Origin: an uncultured Methylococcales bacterium
GTDB lineage: Bacteria > Pseudomonadota > Gammaproteobacteria > Methylococcales > Methylomonadaceae
Direction of reading: 5' to 3'
DNA length: 64,000 bases
Assembly (NCBI GenBank): GCA_913019935.1
Contig: CAJVZC010000002.1
Location: 1 to 64,000 of the forward strand
In this document: in pieces, positions 51,459-60,201 of the stretch
How positions within the stretch are numbered: the stretch's first letter is position 1
How the letters are laid out: the number at the start of each line of letters is the position of its first letter
The notes under the pieces: model-generated
What the model was told of the DNA's origin: nothing
Seen by the model: the letters and a program-made list of their open reading frames with translations, nothing else
Database searches by the model: none
Translations under genes and position numbers: made by a program

Positions 51459-52676
51459 CTAACTTCGCTGTTTTTCTGCAGCAATTCGCAACCTTAGGGC
51501 ATTTAACTTAATAAACCCTTCCGCATCTTTTTGATTATAAGCGCCACCATCATCTTCAAAGGTAGCAATATTTTCATCAAATAAGCTATCTGTGTCTGAC
51601 ATTCGACCGACAACCGAGACACTGCCTTTATACAACTTTACGCGCACTTTACCGTTTACGGTCACTTGTGAGGCATCGATCATGTTCTGCAACATAGCCC
51701 TTTCAGGACTCCACCAATAACCGTTATAAATTAACTTAGCGTAACGCGGCATCAATTCATCTTTTAAATGTGCCACTTCACGATCCAATGTAATAGATTC
51801 AATCGCCCGATGTGCTTTTAACAAAACTGATCCACCTGGCGTTTCATAACACCCCCGCGATTTCATTCCCACATAGCGATTCTCTACAATATCCAGGCGC
51901 CCAACACCGTGAGCACCGGCTATTTTATTCAATAATGCTAATGTTTCTGCTGGCGAATACGGAACATCATCAATACTGACGACATCACCATTTTGAAACG
52001 TTAAATCAAGAAACTGCGCCTGATCAGGTGCATTTTCAGGCGCGACACTCCATCGCCACATATCGTCTTCAGCCTCGGCCCATGGGTCTTCTAACACTCC
52101 GCCCTCATAAGAAATATGCAATAAATTAGCATCCATAGAATAAGGCGAAGCATTGCCACGCTTCATTTCCACTGGAATCCTATGTTTTGCAGCATACGCT
52201 AAAAGCTTTTCACGTGAATTTAGGTCCCATTCACGCCAAGGTGAAATAATTTGAATATCTGGACGTAACGCATAACACCCTAATTCAAAACGAACTTGGT
52301 CATTACCTTTACCTGTCGCCCCATGTGACACCGCATTAGCACCGGTTTCATTAGCAATCTCAATCAACCGTTTAGCAATTAGCGGCCGTGCAATCGATGT
52401 TCCTAATAAGTATTCCCCTTCATAAACGGCATTAGCGCGAAACATAGGGAAAACATAATCACGCACAAAGTCTTCTTTTAAATCATCGATATATATCTCT
52501 TTAATACCCAACGCTTTCGCTTTTTCTCGGGCAGGCTCTACCTCACCACCTTGCCCCAAATCAGCAGTAAACGTGACAACCTCACAATTATAACTGTCTC
52601 TTAACCACTGCAAGATAACGGATGTATCCAGACCACCTGAATACGCTAAAACAACCTTATTTGTTTCTGAACTCAT
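51459..52676 (-). CDS. argG: Argininosuccinate synthase
   Basis: ArgG ligates citrulline and aspartate with ATP. The 405-residue protein starts [19 protein letters not shown] with the PP-motif (SGGLDTS near 14), and has DLGQG near 40 and [15 protein letters not shown] near 114. Length is that of the shorter type of ArgG. The last step, argH, is not in the window. It is near lpdA but separated by 64 bases. Confidence 0.97.
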   Translation of the reverse strand: MSSETNKVVLAYSGGLDTSVILQWLRDSYNCEVVTFTADLGQGGEVEPAREKAKALGIKEIYIDDLKEDFVRDYVFPMFRANAVYEGEYLLGTSIARPLIAKRLIEIANETGANAVSHGATGKGNDQVRFELGCYALRPDIQIISPWREWDLNSREKLLAYAAKHRIPVEMKRGNASPYSMDANLLHISYEGGVLEDPWAEAEDDMWRWSVAPENAPDQAQFLDLTFQNGDVVSIDDVPYSPAETLALLNKIAGAHGVGRLDIVENRYVGMKSRGCYETPGGSVLLKAHRAIESITLDREVAHLKDELMPRYAKLIYNGYWWSPERAMLQNMIDASQVTVNGKVRVKLYKGSVSVVGRMSDTDSLFDENIATFEDDGGAYNQKDAEGFIKLNALRLRIAAEKQRS

Positions 52677-52740
52677 ACAAATATTACCATTGATAATTTA
52701 AATAAATTTCTACCTAATTTTGACCGCTTCTAACCTATGG

Positions 52741-54165
52741 TCAACGTTTTTTAACCAATAAATCCGTTATTGTGCCTTCAATCATTTCCGCAGAGAAACC
52801 GAGTGTCTCTGAGAGAGTCGGATGCGGATGAACCGTTAAGGCTATATCTTCAGCACACGCACCCATTTCCAATGCCAAGACGGCTTCCCCAATCAACTCA
52901 CCGGCATTAGTACCTACAATTCCAGCACCCAGTATTTGTCCTGTTTCCTTATCGGTAATTAATTTTGTCAGCCCCTCTTTACGCCCAATGCTTAACGATC
53001 GACCACTGGCTGCCCATGGAAATGCCCCTTTATTATAAGCAATACCTTGCGCCTTAGCTTCGATTTCAGTTAACCCCATCCACGCAACTTCAGGATCAGT
53101 ATAAGCAACTGACGGTATCGTTAACGCCTGCCACTCAACACGCTCACCGGCAATCACTTCTGCCGCTATTTTAGCCTCGTGGACCGCCTTATGCGCTAAC
53201 ATAGGATTGCCAACAACATCACCAATTGCAAAAATATGGTCTACGTTAGTACGCATTTGCTTATCAACTTCAATAAACCCTCTTTCGGTAACCGTTATCC
53301 CTGCTTTTTCCGCATCAATAACATGACCATTTGGACTACGGCCTACGGCAACCAAGACTTTATCAAAAAGATCCGTTACCACAGTACCTTGCTTGTCAAA
53401 AGTAACCTTTAAGCCATCATCTTGCGCTAGAATCTCTGTGACTTTGGTAGACAGAAAAATATTGTCATACTGCTTTTTAACCTTTTGCGCCAACGGCCTA
53501 ACTAAATCTTTGTCACAACCGGGAATAAGTTGATCCATCATTTCAACGATAGTTATCTCACTCCCTAGCGCATGGTAAACGGTTGCCATCTCAAGACCGA
53601 TAATTCCTCCCCCCACAATCAGTAGCTTAGCGGGGATATCTTTTAGCTCCAAAGCACCCGTTGAATCCATTAAGCGGCTATCTTCATTTGGAAACGAAGG
53701 GATTTTAACCGGCTGAGAACCGACCGCGATAATCACATTTTCAAATTTTACCGCGCTCTCAACTTCTTCATTTTCAACGATAACCTCATGGGTTCCAGAA
53801 AATCGAGCGGTTCCCTGCAATACCGTGACATTCCTTTGTTTAGCAAGGGCTGACAAACCTGTTGTTAACTGCGAAGTGACACTGCTCTTCCATTCAACTA
53901 ACTTCTCTTTATCGATCTCAGGGGGTTGAAAAGTAACCCCAGACACACCAATTTCTTTGCTTTCACTTAAAATATTAGCAACATGCAACAATGCTTTTGA
54001 AGGAATACAACCCACATTCAAACACACCCCGCCTAATACAGGGTAGCGCTCCACTAAGGTGACCTGTTTACCCAAATCAGCCGCCCTAAACGCTGCAGAA
54101 TACCCTCCTGGACCGCCCCCAATAACTAATACTTCCGTGGTGAGTTGCTTTTCCATTACCGTCAT
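52741..54165 (-). CDS. lpdA: Dihydrolipoyl dehydrogenase
   Basis: Lpd (E3) reoxidises dihydrolipoyl groups of 2-oxo acid dehydrogenases and the glycine cleavage system. The 474 residues have the FAD motif GGGPGGYSAAF (near 17), the redox-active CLNVGCIPSK (C49/C54 region), NAD motif GGGIIGLEMA near 185 and the C-terminal HPHPTLSE base pair. The ATG at 54163-54165 with AGAGGG seven bases upstream is the start. E1/E2 genes are not adjacent, which is unusual for pdh-type E3 in gammaproteobacteria. Confidence 0.96.
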   Translation of the reverse strand: MTVMEKQLTTEVLVIGGGPGGYSAAFRAADLGKQVTLVERYPVLGGVCLNVGCIPSKALLHVANILSESKEIGVSGVTFQPPEIDKEKLVEWKSSVTSQLTTGLSALAKQRNVTVLQGTARFSGTHEVIVENEEVESAVKFENVIIAVGSQPVKIPSFPNEDSRLMDSTGALELKDIPAKLLIVGGGIIGLEMATVYHALGSEITIVEMMDQLIPGCDKDLVRPLAQKVKKQYDNIFLSTKVTEILAQDDGLKVTFDKQGTVVTDLFDKVLVAVGRSPNGHVIDAEKAGITVTERGFIEVDKQMRTNVDHIFAIGDVVGNPMLAHKAVHEAKIAAEVIAGERVEWQALTIPSVAYTDPEVAWMGLTEIEAKAQGIAYNKGAFPWAASGRSLSIGRKEGLTKLITDKETGQILGAGIVGTNAGELIGEAVLALEMGACAEDIALTVHPHPTLSETLGFSAEMIEGTITDLLVKKR

Positions 54166-54278
54166 ATGTTGACCCTCTTCAATTTAATTCGCGCTGATAT
54201 CATAATAGATTTTTACACTTCAAGCACGCGATCAAGTCCTAACAAAACCTAAGAACATACCTGTTAATATTTTACACG

Positions 54279-55517
54279 CTATGGGAGCACGCCTAACGAT
54301 TGATTATACAAGGCGATAGTCTTATTATTAATAATAACTTGCTCCATGACTTTCAACGCGGCTCGTCGCTGAGTCAATTGAATTTTCTTAAACTTATACA
54401 AACTCAACTCCCCGGCTTGATAACTACGCTCAGATATTTTCAAACGATCACTTTCTAAGTTCGCAATTTCTTTAACCATCACTAAAACATCGTCTCCTAA
54501 ACCAATATTCTGTGATAACTCAAAAACATTATTATTAAGCTGATTAATCAAATGCGCTCTATCCGCGACTAATTTAGTTAATTCAATACTTATAACAGAC
54601 AATGCCGGACCATTGTGAGCCTCACTCCCTAGAGGAATATTAAGTGCAATATTAAAGCTCTCGGTATCATTACTGCGACTATCACCTCGGTCACTATTAA
54701 CCCCTAAAGATAACCTTGTTTGTCCTGAACCCCGTAAAAATAAGGCCTGATATTCAGCTTTTTTTCTAGCTATTTTACTGTTAATGAATGCCAATAGCGG
54801 ATGATTAACATTAATTTCATTCGAGTCTGTACGTTTTTCATCAAACCGATAAGGAACAACATTTGAATACGTCATTGTTTGAAAACGTTTAGCCGTCTTA
54901 TTTAAATTTGCTTTAACCTGAGCTAACTGTGTTCTTTGAGTTAACAACTCTCTTTTGATAGGTAATAAATCCAAATGCGACAACTCACCCAACTGAACAG
55001 ATTGCGAAACGGCCACTAAAGCCTGCTCAGAAAACTCAACTGCAAGCATCGCCTCTTTTAATTTAAATTCACTCAATGCATAGTCCCATAAGACCGCACG
55101 AATAATTCCTGCTACCTGCAATTGAAAAGTAGCGGTTTGATCTAAAAACCCCTGTGCAGCCGCATACGCAACTTGTGCTTCAGCATCCTGCTGGCCCCAG
55201 TGCCATATCGGCACACTAACACCACCATCAATAAAATGAAGCGTTCCACTTGATGCTTCTTGATACCCCAAGTCAATGCTTGCAGCACCCGCCGCCCAAC
55301 TATCGCTTCTTTTACGTAACGCCTCAACCTCCGTCGCTAACGCCTCTAACCAGAATTGATCAGGCGATTTAGCTAACGTATTTTCAACCAATGCAGACAA
55401 CGACAAATCACTGTCATATTGCAGGGTAACTGGATGATGGTGATTATTTTCAGCCATGCTCACTGTCGAAACTATCGCCAAAAAAAACAATCGATTCAAA
55501 TAGCCCAAACAATACAT
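54279..55517 (-). CDS. Outer-membrane efflux protein of TolC/CzcC type (orphan)
   Basis: A 412-residue exported protein with signal peptide (about 1-22, ending VSMAEN), a His-rich NHHHHPVTL just after it, and two OEP-type halves of long helices (repeats near 90-230 and 280-405). This is the family of outer-membrane channels for RND or ABC efflux, closest in appearance to the heavy-metal CzcC group. No membrane-fusion or pump gene is adjacent. Its role is therefore unassigned. Confidence 0.8.
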   Translation of the reverse strand: MYCLGYLNRLFFLAIVSTVSMAENNHHHPVTLQYDSDLSLSALVENTLAKSPDQFWLEALATEVEALRKRSDSWAAGAASIDLGYQEASSGTLHFIDGGVSVPIWHWGQQDAEAQVAYAAAQGFLDQTATFQLQVAGIIRAVLWDYALSEFKLKEAMLAVEFSEQALVAVSQSVQLGELSHLDLLPIKRELLTQRTQLAQVKANLNKTAKRFQTMTYSNVVPYRFDEKRTDSNEINVNHPLLAFINSKIARKKAEYQALFLRGSGQTRLSLGVNSDRGDSRSNDTESFNIALNIPLGSEAHNGPALSVISIELTKLVADRAHLINQLNNNVFELSQNIGLGDDVLVMVKEIANLESDRLKISERSYQAGELSLYKFKKIQLTQRRAALKVMEQVIINNKTIALYNQSLGVLP

Positions 55518-55613
55518 TGCTTCACCTCATTTAAACACCCAGCTTGGGCTTAATAAGTACACTCAACCCTATTTCCGTTTACTCATCTTATCAATTTACT
55601 GGCGGTACAAAAT

Positions 55614-55644
55614 AAAAAAGGTTTGCAAGATAACTTGCAAACCT
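55614..55644 (-). terminator. Terminator of the tRNA-Arg/tRNA-Asn unit
   Basis: An 11-bp perfect stem AGGTTTGCAAG / CTTGCAAACCT with a four-base loop (55630-55633) is followed on the minus strand by a T tract (TTTTTTATTTT). It lies about 20 bases beyond tRNA-Asn and upstream, in the minus sense, of the outer-membrane channel gene. Confidence 0.88.
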
Positions 55645-55662
55645 TTCAGTAGTACTTATATA

Positions 55663-55738
55663 TGGCTCCCCCGGACGGGCTCGAACCGCCGACCTAGTGA
55701 TTAACAGTCACCCGCTCTACCAACTGAGCTACAGGGGA
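55663..55738 (-). tRNA. tRNA-Asn (GTT)
   Basis: The minus strand gives TCCCCTG...CGGGGGA with an encoded GCCA end, D arm TAGCTCAGTTGGTAGAGC and T arm GGTTCGAGCC. The anticodon loop TGTTAAT on a GTGAC/GTCAC-like stem reads GTT. It follows tRNA-Arg by 11 bases. Confidence 0.97.
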
Positions 55739-55749
55739 TTTATTTTTTA

Positions 55750-55826
55750 TGGCGCGCCCGGAGAGATTCGAACTCCCGACCGCTCGGTTCGTAGCCGAGT
55801 ACTCTATCCAGCTGAGCTACGGGCGC
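55750..55826 (-). tRNA. tRNA-Arg (ACG)
   Basis: The minus strand gives GCGCCCG...CGGGCGC plus GCCA, D arm TAGCTCAGCTGGATAGAGT, anticodon loop CTACGAA (anticodon ACG) and T arm GAGTTCGAATCTC. It is the first tRNA of the Arg-Asn unit, 13 bases downstream of a clear promoter. Confidence 0.98.
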
Positions 55827-55839
55827 ATAACAACGAGTA

Positions 55840-55868
55840 ATTATCCTTTATAATAACCTTCCAGTCAA
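55840..55868 (-). promoter_or_regulatory. Sigma-70 promoter of the tRNA-Arg/Asn unit
   Basis: On the minus strand a -35 box TTGACT (55863-55868) and -10 box GATAAT (55840-55845) are 17 bases apart, five of six consensus bases each. The tRNA-Arg 5' end is 13 bases beyond the -10 box. This puts the left limit of the inserted region at about 55.87 kb or further right. Confidence 0.85.
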
Positions 55869-56409
55869 GACTAAAAAGCAAGTTATCAACGGGTGCGCGG
55901 CTAACAAACCAGCCAGCATTAAAATACTAAAAACAAAGGATAATCCATGATAAATCAGTAAGTTACCGCTTATAACCGTTTGAAACAACTGCGGCTACAT
56001 GACTACCGTTTAGCAACCAGCGCCGTATTCAACAACCTACCAAATAACAACGAGGAGAAATTATACCATGGCAATTTATAAACTCAACCTACGTTTATCA
56101 TCACGCTATTAAATTCTATAATGCTCAGGATTCCTGCGCTGAAAAGCAAAAACCCGCCCAAGAAAAAATTACGCTTTAAGACTTATTAACACCCAAAAAT
56201 ACGATTTTAAAATTCAGTGTTTTTACCGCTCACTAACCAGAAACGACGCCGTCCAAGTTATGTGCACTCAGCCTATTAAAGACTCTATTGCAATCCAGTA
56301 ACGAATTTCCCCACAGGCGTAATATCAAGGGGCGGGGTGATAGAGCGGTACTGGGAAAAGTAACAGCAACGCTAGAGGTAAGAAAAACACCCCTTGTCAC
56401 CCCACTAAT
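55869..56409. other. Non-coding stretch at left end of the island; possible decayed ORF
   Basis: About 540 bases with no intact gene. A short frame starts at ATG 56067, with GAGGAG upstream, and encodes only MAIYKLNLRLSSRY before a stop; after a one-base shift the coding-like text continues for about 22 codons (KFYNAQDSCAEKQ...). I take this as a possible decayed small gene, not a supported one. The right end holds the paired repeats at 56326-56403. Confidence 0.35.
56326..56403. repeat. Paired inverted elements in crossed order (possible pseudoknot or site)
   Basis: CAAGGGG (56326-56332) is complementary to CCCCTTG (56390-56396), and GGGGTGA (56334-56340) to TCACCCC (56397-56403). The two pairs occur in the order a, b, a', b', so they cannot both form a nested hairpin; a pseudoknot or a protein-binding site would fit. 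It ends seven bases from the stop codon of the polymerase-like gene. Confidence 0.5.
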
Positions 56410-57651
56410 TTAGTCGGCTACATTTACTTTCAAGACCGGCGTAAAGCCTATCTCACTTTCAAATGATTCTTTCATAATGCGCCTCACCAAAGGCACATCA
56501 GATCGTTTAACAATAAGACTATCATGAACGGGGTAAGCAGGAATATCATGCTCTTGACTGAGCCTGTGCATTGTCATGATAATAGCATCTGCCTCTCTTC
56601 GTTGCAGGTAACCCCAAGTCACATTAGCAGAACTTAAGGCCTCTAAAAATGGATACTTGCTCACAATAACCTTACCCACATCTTTAACTGGATAGTCTGC
56701 CAGATTAATATGCTTTTCTCTAAGCTTTCCAACTGAGTCTGTAGACCACCGAGTTAATGGTTTTAGTTTGGCCGAATAGGCAACAACCCACTGTTTTACT
56801 ACTGCTCTCGGAAGGCCTTTAATCTGATAAGGGTCTTTATTTAAATTAACAGGAATAACACGACCGTCTAACATACTCGCTACCAGACAAATCAAGGTAA
56901 AATGACTGGCTGTTATATCCACTTCTGCAACGGGTTCATCGTCTATCTTGAGCTGCAACCGTTTGGCCATATTAAGCAGTTGATAACTACCCCCCTCGGC
57001 ATACAAGCGTCCACCATCGGTTAGCACTGGATTTTTATCATCGTAATTAGAGAACGAACGATAAAGCCCAACAAACGAAACATCGGATAACGTATGCTTG
57101 CTCAGGTCATTATTAAGTCCACTGACAATACGGTACTGATCTTGATAGTGCTTAGAGCGACTCATGTTGCTGACCGATTTACCTTGAATCTTCCTACCTT
57201 TCTTATCTCGTTGACTTGGATATCTTGCACGCACTAAATGAGTAAGCGTAAAATCCTTAGCTGTTATTTCAGCGTTTAAACAATAGTCAACAAGCTTTTG
57301 GGTGATGTAATAGGTGGTCGCTATTCGTTCCAATTGCTCCCCTGCTACTTTAACCAAATAACCTTGCTCTACCAAATAACCCGAGACAAAAACAAAGACT
57401 CTATACGGAACGGATGAGTCCGAATAGGCGCCTGTTTTTTGACTTCTATATAACCCCCTATTGAGGTCTAGCTCAGTTAAGGTGATCACCGAAGACAAGA
57501 TGCGAACTAAACAATCGTAACGCTTGTTAATCGTTGCTTCACGCAGCTTATCACCCGCCTCGAATACAGACGGTTCAACTATCTGTTTAAGCAAACTGAT
57601 AGAGTCATCATTTATTGGGTAAAAGGATAGGGAGAAGTAATGTTGTTTCAT
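56410..57651 (-). CDS. Palm-domain polymerase-like protein with Pol A / T7-RNAP-type motifs
   Basis: A 413-residue protein. Its C-terminal half has motif order like single-subunit polymerases of the Pol A/T7 RNAP superfamily: DGGRLY (212-217), motif A-like VAEVDITASHF (D245, H250), DPY (273-275), motif B-like RAVVKQWVVAYS (R282, K286, Y292), then YLQRREADAIIM (350) and motif C-like PVHDSLIV (H376-D377-S378). The N-terminal 200 residues show no domain I can name. This is an inference from motif order; the role (replication or primer synthesis of a mobile element) is unproven. It sits in a tRNA-flanked island. Confidence 0.6.
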   Translation of the reverse strand: MKQHYFSLSFYPINDDSISLLKQIVEPSVFEAGDKLREATINKRYDCLVRILSSVITLTELDLNRGLYRSQKTGAYSDSSVPYRVFVFVSGYLVEQGYLVKVAGEQLERIATTYYITQKLVDYCLNAEITAKDFTLTHLVRARYPSQRDKKGRKIQGKSVSNMSRSKHYQDQYRIVSGLNNDLSKHTLSDVSFVGLYRSFSNYDDKNPVLTDGGRLYAEGGSYQLLNMAKRLQLKIDDEPVAEVDITASHFTLICLVASMLDGRVIPVNLNKDPYQIKGLPRAVVKQWVVAYSAKLKPLTRWSTDSVGKLREKHINLADYPVKDVGKVIVSKYPFLEALSSANVTWGYLQRREADAIIMTMHRLSQEHDIPAYPVHDSLIVKRSDVPLVRRIMKESFESEIGFTPVLKVNVAD

Positions 57652-57775
57652 GGGATCTATTAAACCTAACGACAGTGGAAGCTTGTATTCAAGTAACCAA
57701 CACCATAGCTTAAATTACACCCAATATGGCGCACTTATGGTAATAACTCTTTTCTAGCTAAACTTGTAGTGGTAC

Positions 57776-57973
57776 ATGATGACTACAAAACAGGACAAGA
57801 AACATACGCATCTATTTCCAAGAATGAAATTGGGAACACAGGAACGAGCAACGGAACTGAACAATGGCGGTGCAACACAGATTGTGTTGGATAGATACAC
57901 TAGGGAATCAGACAGAATTAATCCGATTGATTATTCAGATGTGACAACTAATATTACCCAAGAGGAGGAATAA
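57776..57973 (+). CDS. Small protein with NNGGxTQIVL motif, first copy
   Basis: A 65-residue, charged protein without a signal peptide. Residues 28-41 read LNNGGATQIVLDRY; the tail (42-65) is acidic, rich in Asp, Glu and Asn. The start is one of two adjacent ATGs; the Shine-Dalgarno is weak. The next small frame begins three bases after its stop, so this and its degenerate copy form a pair. The function is unknown. It is divergent from the polymerase-like gene. Confidence 0.55.
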   Translation: MMTTKQDKKHTHLFPRMKLGTQERATELNNGGATQIVLDRYTRESDRINPIDYSDVTTNITQEEE

Positions 57974-57975
57974 TA

Positions 57976-58155
57976 ATGGATTCCAAGAAGGTTAAACAGT
58001 ATGTTCCGAAATTGCGAGAAGTTCTGGTGCCTTAAGAAGATTGCAATTAAATTAACAACGGTGGTTCAACGCAGATTGTGTTGAACAGGCATGTGGGAAG
58101 CTCAACATTTAACAAGTCTAAACCAAAGAGTAGCAAGGTTAATAAGGATGGTTGA
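57976..58155 (+). pseudogene. Second copy of the small NNGGxTQIVL gene, interrupted by two in-frame stops
   Basis: An AGGAGG Shine-Dalgarno precedes ATG 57976 (MDSKKVKQYVPKLREVLVP). The same frame is interrupted by TAA at 58033-58035 and 58048-58050 and then encodes INNGGSTQIVLNRH plus a Lys/Ser-rich tail to TGA at 58153-58155. The segment from 58054 matches 57860-57889 of the first copy at 26 of 30 bases; three of the four changes are synonymous. This suggests a recently coding gene with two nonsense changes, or a recoded frame. Confidence 0.6.
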
Positions 58156-58293
58156 GTTAGCTTCAATAATTTCCCTAGAATTAGGCGGTAGTTTAAGGAG
58201 TGTACTCGCAAACGTTTTGGTCATCGATAGGAAAAAATGATAGCCAAGTTGCTATTTCAACAAAACATCATACCAAACGAATAGAAGATTATT

Positions 58294-59010
58294 ATGAAGA
58301 CGATTCTATTAATACTTACAGCGGCTCTATTATTACAAGGTTGTACCAACCCTATGTCTCGTAAGTTTCGAGAGACATCCGATGCGGTAAAGGTTAGCTT
58401 CGAGAATATGGCTAGACAAATTAAAAAAGAGGGAGAAGATATTCATAAAGCAAACCATATCAAGTACGTCAAAGGAGGTAAGAAAGAAATACTACAAGCT
58501 GCAATGGCGGCCCTTCTGGAACTAGGGTTTCATATCAATAACCAAGACTACTCTCTAGGTGTATTGTCCGCAACAGCGAATAGAGATAGTACGTTCTTAG
58601 ATGAAGCAGTCTATGCTGCAGAACGTAGACACAGACAGAAGATTGTTAACGTGTTGAAAGATGAGTATCGAGAACTTATGACGTTTGAATCTGACGCAGA
58701 TACGATGGTCAACGCGATACTTAGTCAGAAGAAAGAAGAACTGAATACTATATCTATCAATGTGATAGTTATGGAACGCAAGTTGGACCATCAAGTGTCT
58801 TTGAGGATTACTTATACAGTCTCTCCCTATGTTGGTCCCGAATCAGCTGCAGGAGAATGGTTAAAAATAATTATTAATGCTGGACAACTTCAAGGAAATG
58901 AGTACCCGAAATACACATTACCAGCAAGCACCCTGGCTCTTATTTACAAGAGATTCTGGGATACAACTGAAAAAGAACTATTCCAACAGAACATTATTTT
59001 AAATAGGTGA
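58294..59010 (+). CDS. Unrecognised lipoprotein of the island
   Basis: A 238-residue protein with a signal peptide and lipobox LLLQGC (Cys17), so an outer- or inner-membrane lipoprotein. The mature domain contains KKEILQAAMAALLELGFHI and a mixed alpha/beta pattern that looks like a two-fold periplasmic domain; I do not recognise it. The ATG has AGAAGA upstream. The next gene follows by 11 bases, so it is probably an operon with the BamE-like gene. Confidence 0.7.
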   Translation: MKTILLILTAALLLQGCTNPMSRKFRETSDAVKVSFENMARQIKKEGEDIHKANHIKYVKGGKKEILQAAMAALLELGFHINNQDYSLGVLSATANRDSTFLDEAVYAAERRHRQKIVNVLKDEYRELMTFESDADTMVNAILSQKKEELNTISINVIVMERKLDHQVSLRITYTVSPYVGPESAAGEWLKIIINAGQLQGNEYPKYTLPASTLALIYKRFWDTTEKELFQQNIILNR

Positions 59011-59021
59011 GGAGAGCCATT

Positions 59022-59426
59022 ATGAGAAAAATCATACTAGCAGTTACATTAATGATGATGGCTGTAGCGGCACATTCAGAGACTGACATTAGTTATGGCG
59101 CATTGAAAATGCATCTAGAGGAAGGGGTGTCAACTCAACGAGATGTAATTAAGTTGTTTGGTTCACCCGACAATATGATGATGGATCGCCAAGGAGAACT
59201 TTGGACATACGACCGAGTGACCAGAACTTCAACCACTACTGATAATAGTGCAAATGAATCTAACACGGTAGGTGGAAGTATTATCATCTTGGCTGGTAGT
59301 ACATCTGACTCTAATCGTAAAGCTCAATCAACAACATCAAGCTCAACTAAAACTATCACTGCTATATTAGAGTTCAATAAGGGTGGTGTATTAATCAAGT
59401 CCTCAATAAGAACTAGTAAGTACTAG
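59022..59426 (+). CDS. BamE/SmpA-like exported protein
   Basis: From the ATG at 59022-59024 (GGAG upstream) the protein has 134 residues with a signal peptide (about 1-18, ending AHSET). It then has the SmpA/BamE pattern: GVSTQRDVIKLFGSPDN near 36, and ELWTYDRVTR near 60, followed by a Ser/Thr-rich loop and a last strand TAILEFNKGGVL. This fold is usual for small periplasmic or lipid-anchored proteins; no lipobox Cys is present. It is not a true BamE and the role is unknown. Confidence 0.65.
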   Translation: MRKIILAVTLMMMAVAAHSETDISYGALKMHLEEGVSTQRDVIKLFGSPDNMMMDRQGELWTYDRVTRTSTTTDNSANESNTVGGSIIILAGSTSDSNRKAQSTTSSSTKTITAILEFNKGGVLIKSSIRTSKY

Positions 59427-59524
59427 AGCAACTTAATAGGAGCTAGCTGTGTCCTGAAATATGGATCCTATTTTAACCTACGCTGGACTAGTACTAAGTT
59501 TTAACCACCACTCAACAAGATAAA

Positions 59525-60201
59525 ATGATGGCTATAGCTATTACTTATCCCCTACTGCTCCTAATAGCCCCCATTACCGCCCAAGCACACTCTGGTAGAA
59601 CTGATGCTAACGGTGGGCATATGAACCGTAAGACTGGTCAGTATCATTGTCATAAGTCGTATTGTTCAGCACCGTCAGTCCCATCAGCAACACCAATTTA
59701 CATTTCCAATAACCAGAGCGCGCCCTCTACTCGTTACAATCGCAAGGATTGGCCTCATTGGATTGATGAAGACAACGACTGTCAGAACACTCGTGCAGAG
59801 GTTCTAATTGAGTCATCTCAAATTCCAGTAAAGTTCAAACGTAACAGAGGTTGTAGTGTATCTCACGGCTTATGGGTTGGTCCCTATACAGGGATGACCT
59901 TCACACAAGCATCAGACCTAGACATTGACCATATTGTGCCTTTGGCTCATGCGCATAGAACAGGCGGTGCTAATTGGTCTAGGGAGCAGAAAAGAAGCTT
60001 TGCTAATGACCCCGACAACCTCATTGCTATCGATGACAGGACTAATCAAGAAAAAGCGACAAGGGACCGGTTAGGTGGAAACCGCCCATAGAGTCTTGTT
60101 GGTGTGAGTATGCCAAGAAATGGCAATGGGTTAAGCAGAAGTATGGGCTTGCATGTAGTGAGAGCACGACAAGCATTACCTGTTATGAAAGATACTTGTG
60201 A
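59525..60201 (+). pseudogene. Secreted HNH endonuclease gene broken by a frameshift
   Basis: The frame from ATG 59525 encodes a signal peptide (about 1-21), a YHYH-type segment HSGRTDANGGH followed by YHCH, and an HNH (DUF1524-like) nuclease core DIDHIVPLAHAHRTGG (133-148) with NLIAIDDRTNQEKATRD (165-181), then stops at 60089-60091 after GGNRP. In the next frame, from 60088, the text continues ESCWCEYAKKWQWVKQKYG to a TGA at 60199-60201. That is the usual C-terminal tail of this family, so one base is missing near 60085-60088. The truncated protein may still contain the nuclease core. Confidence 0.75.
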
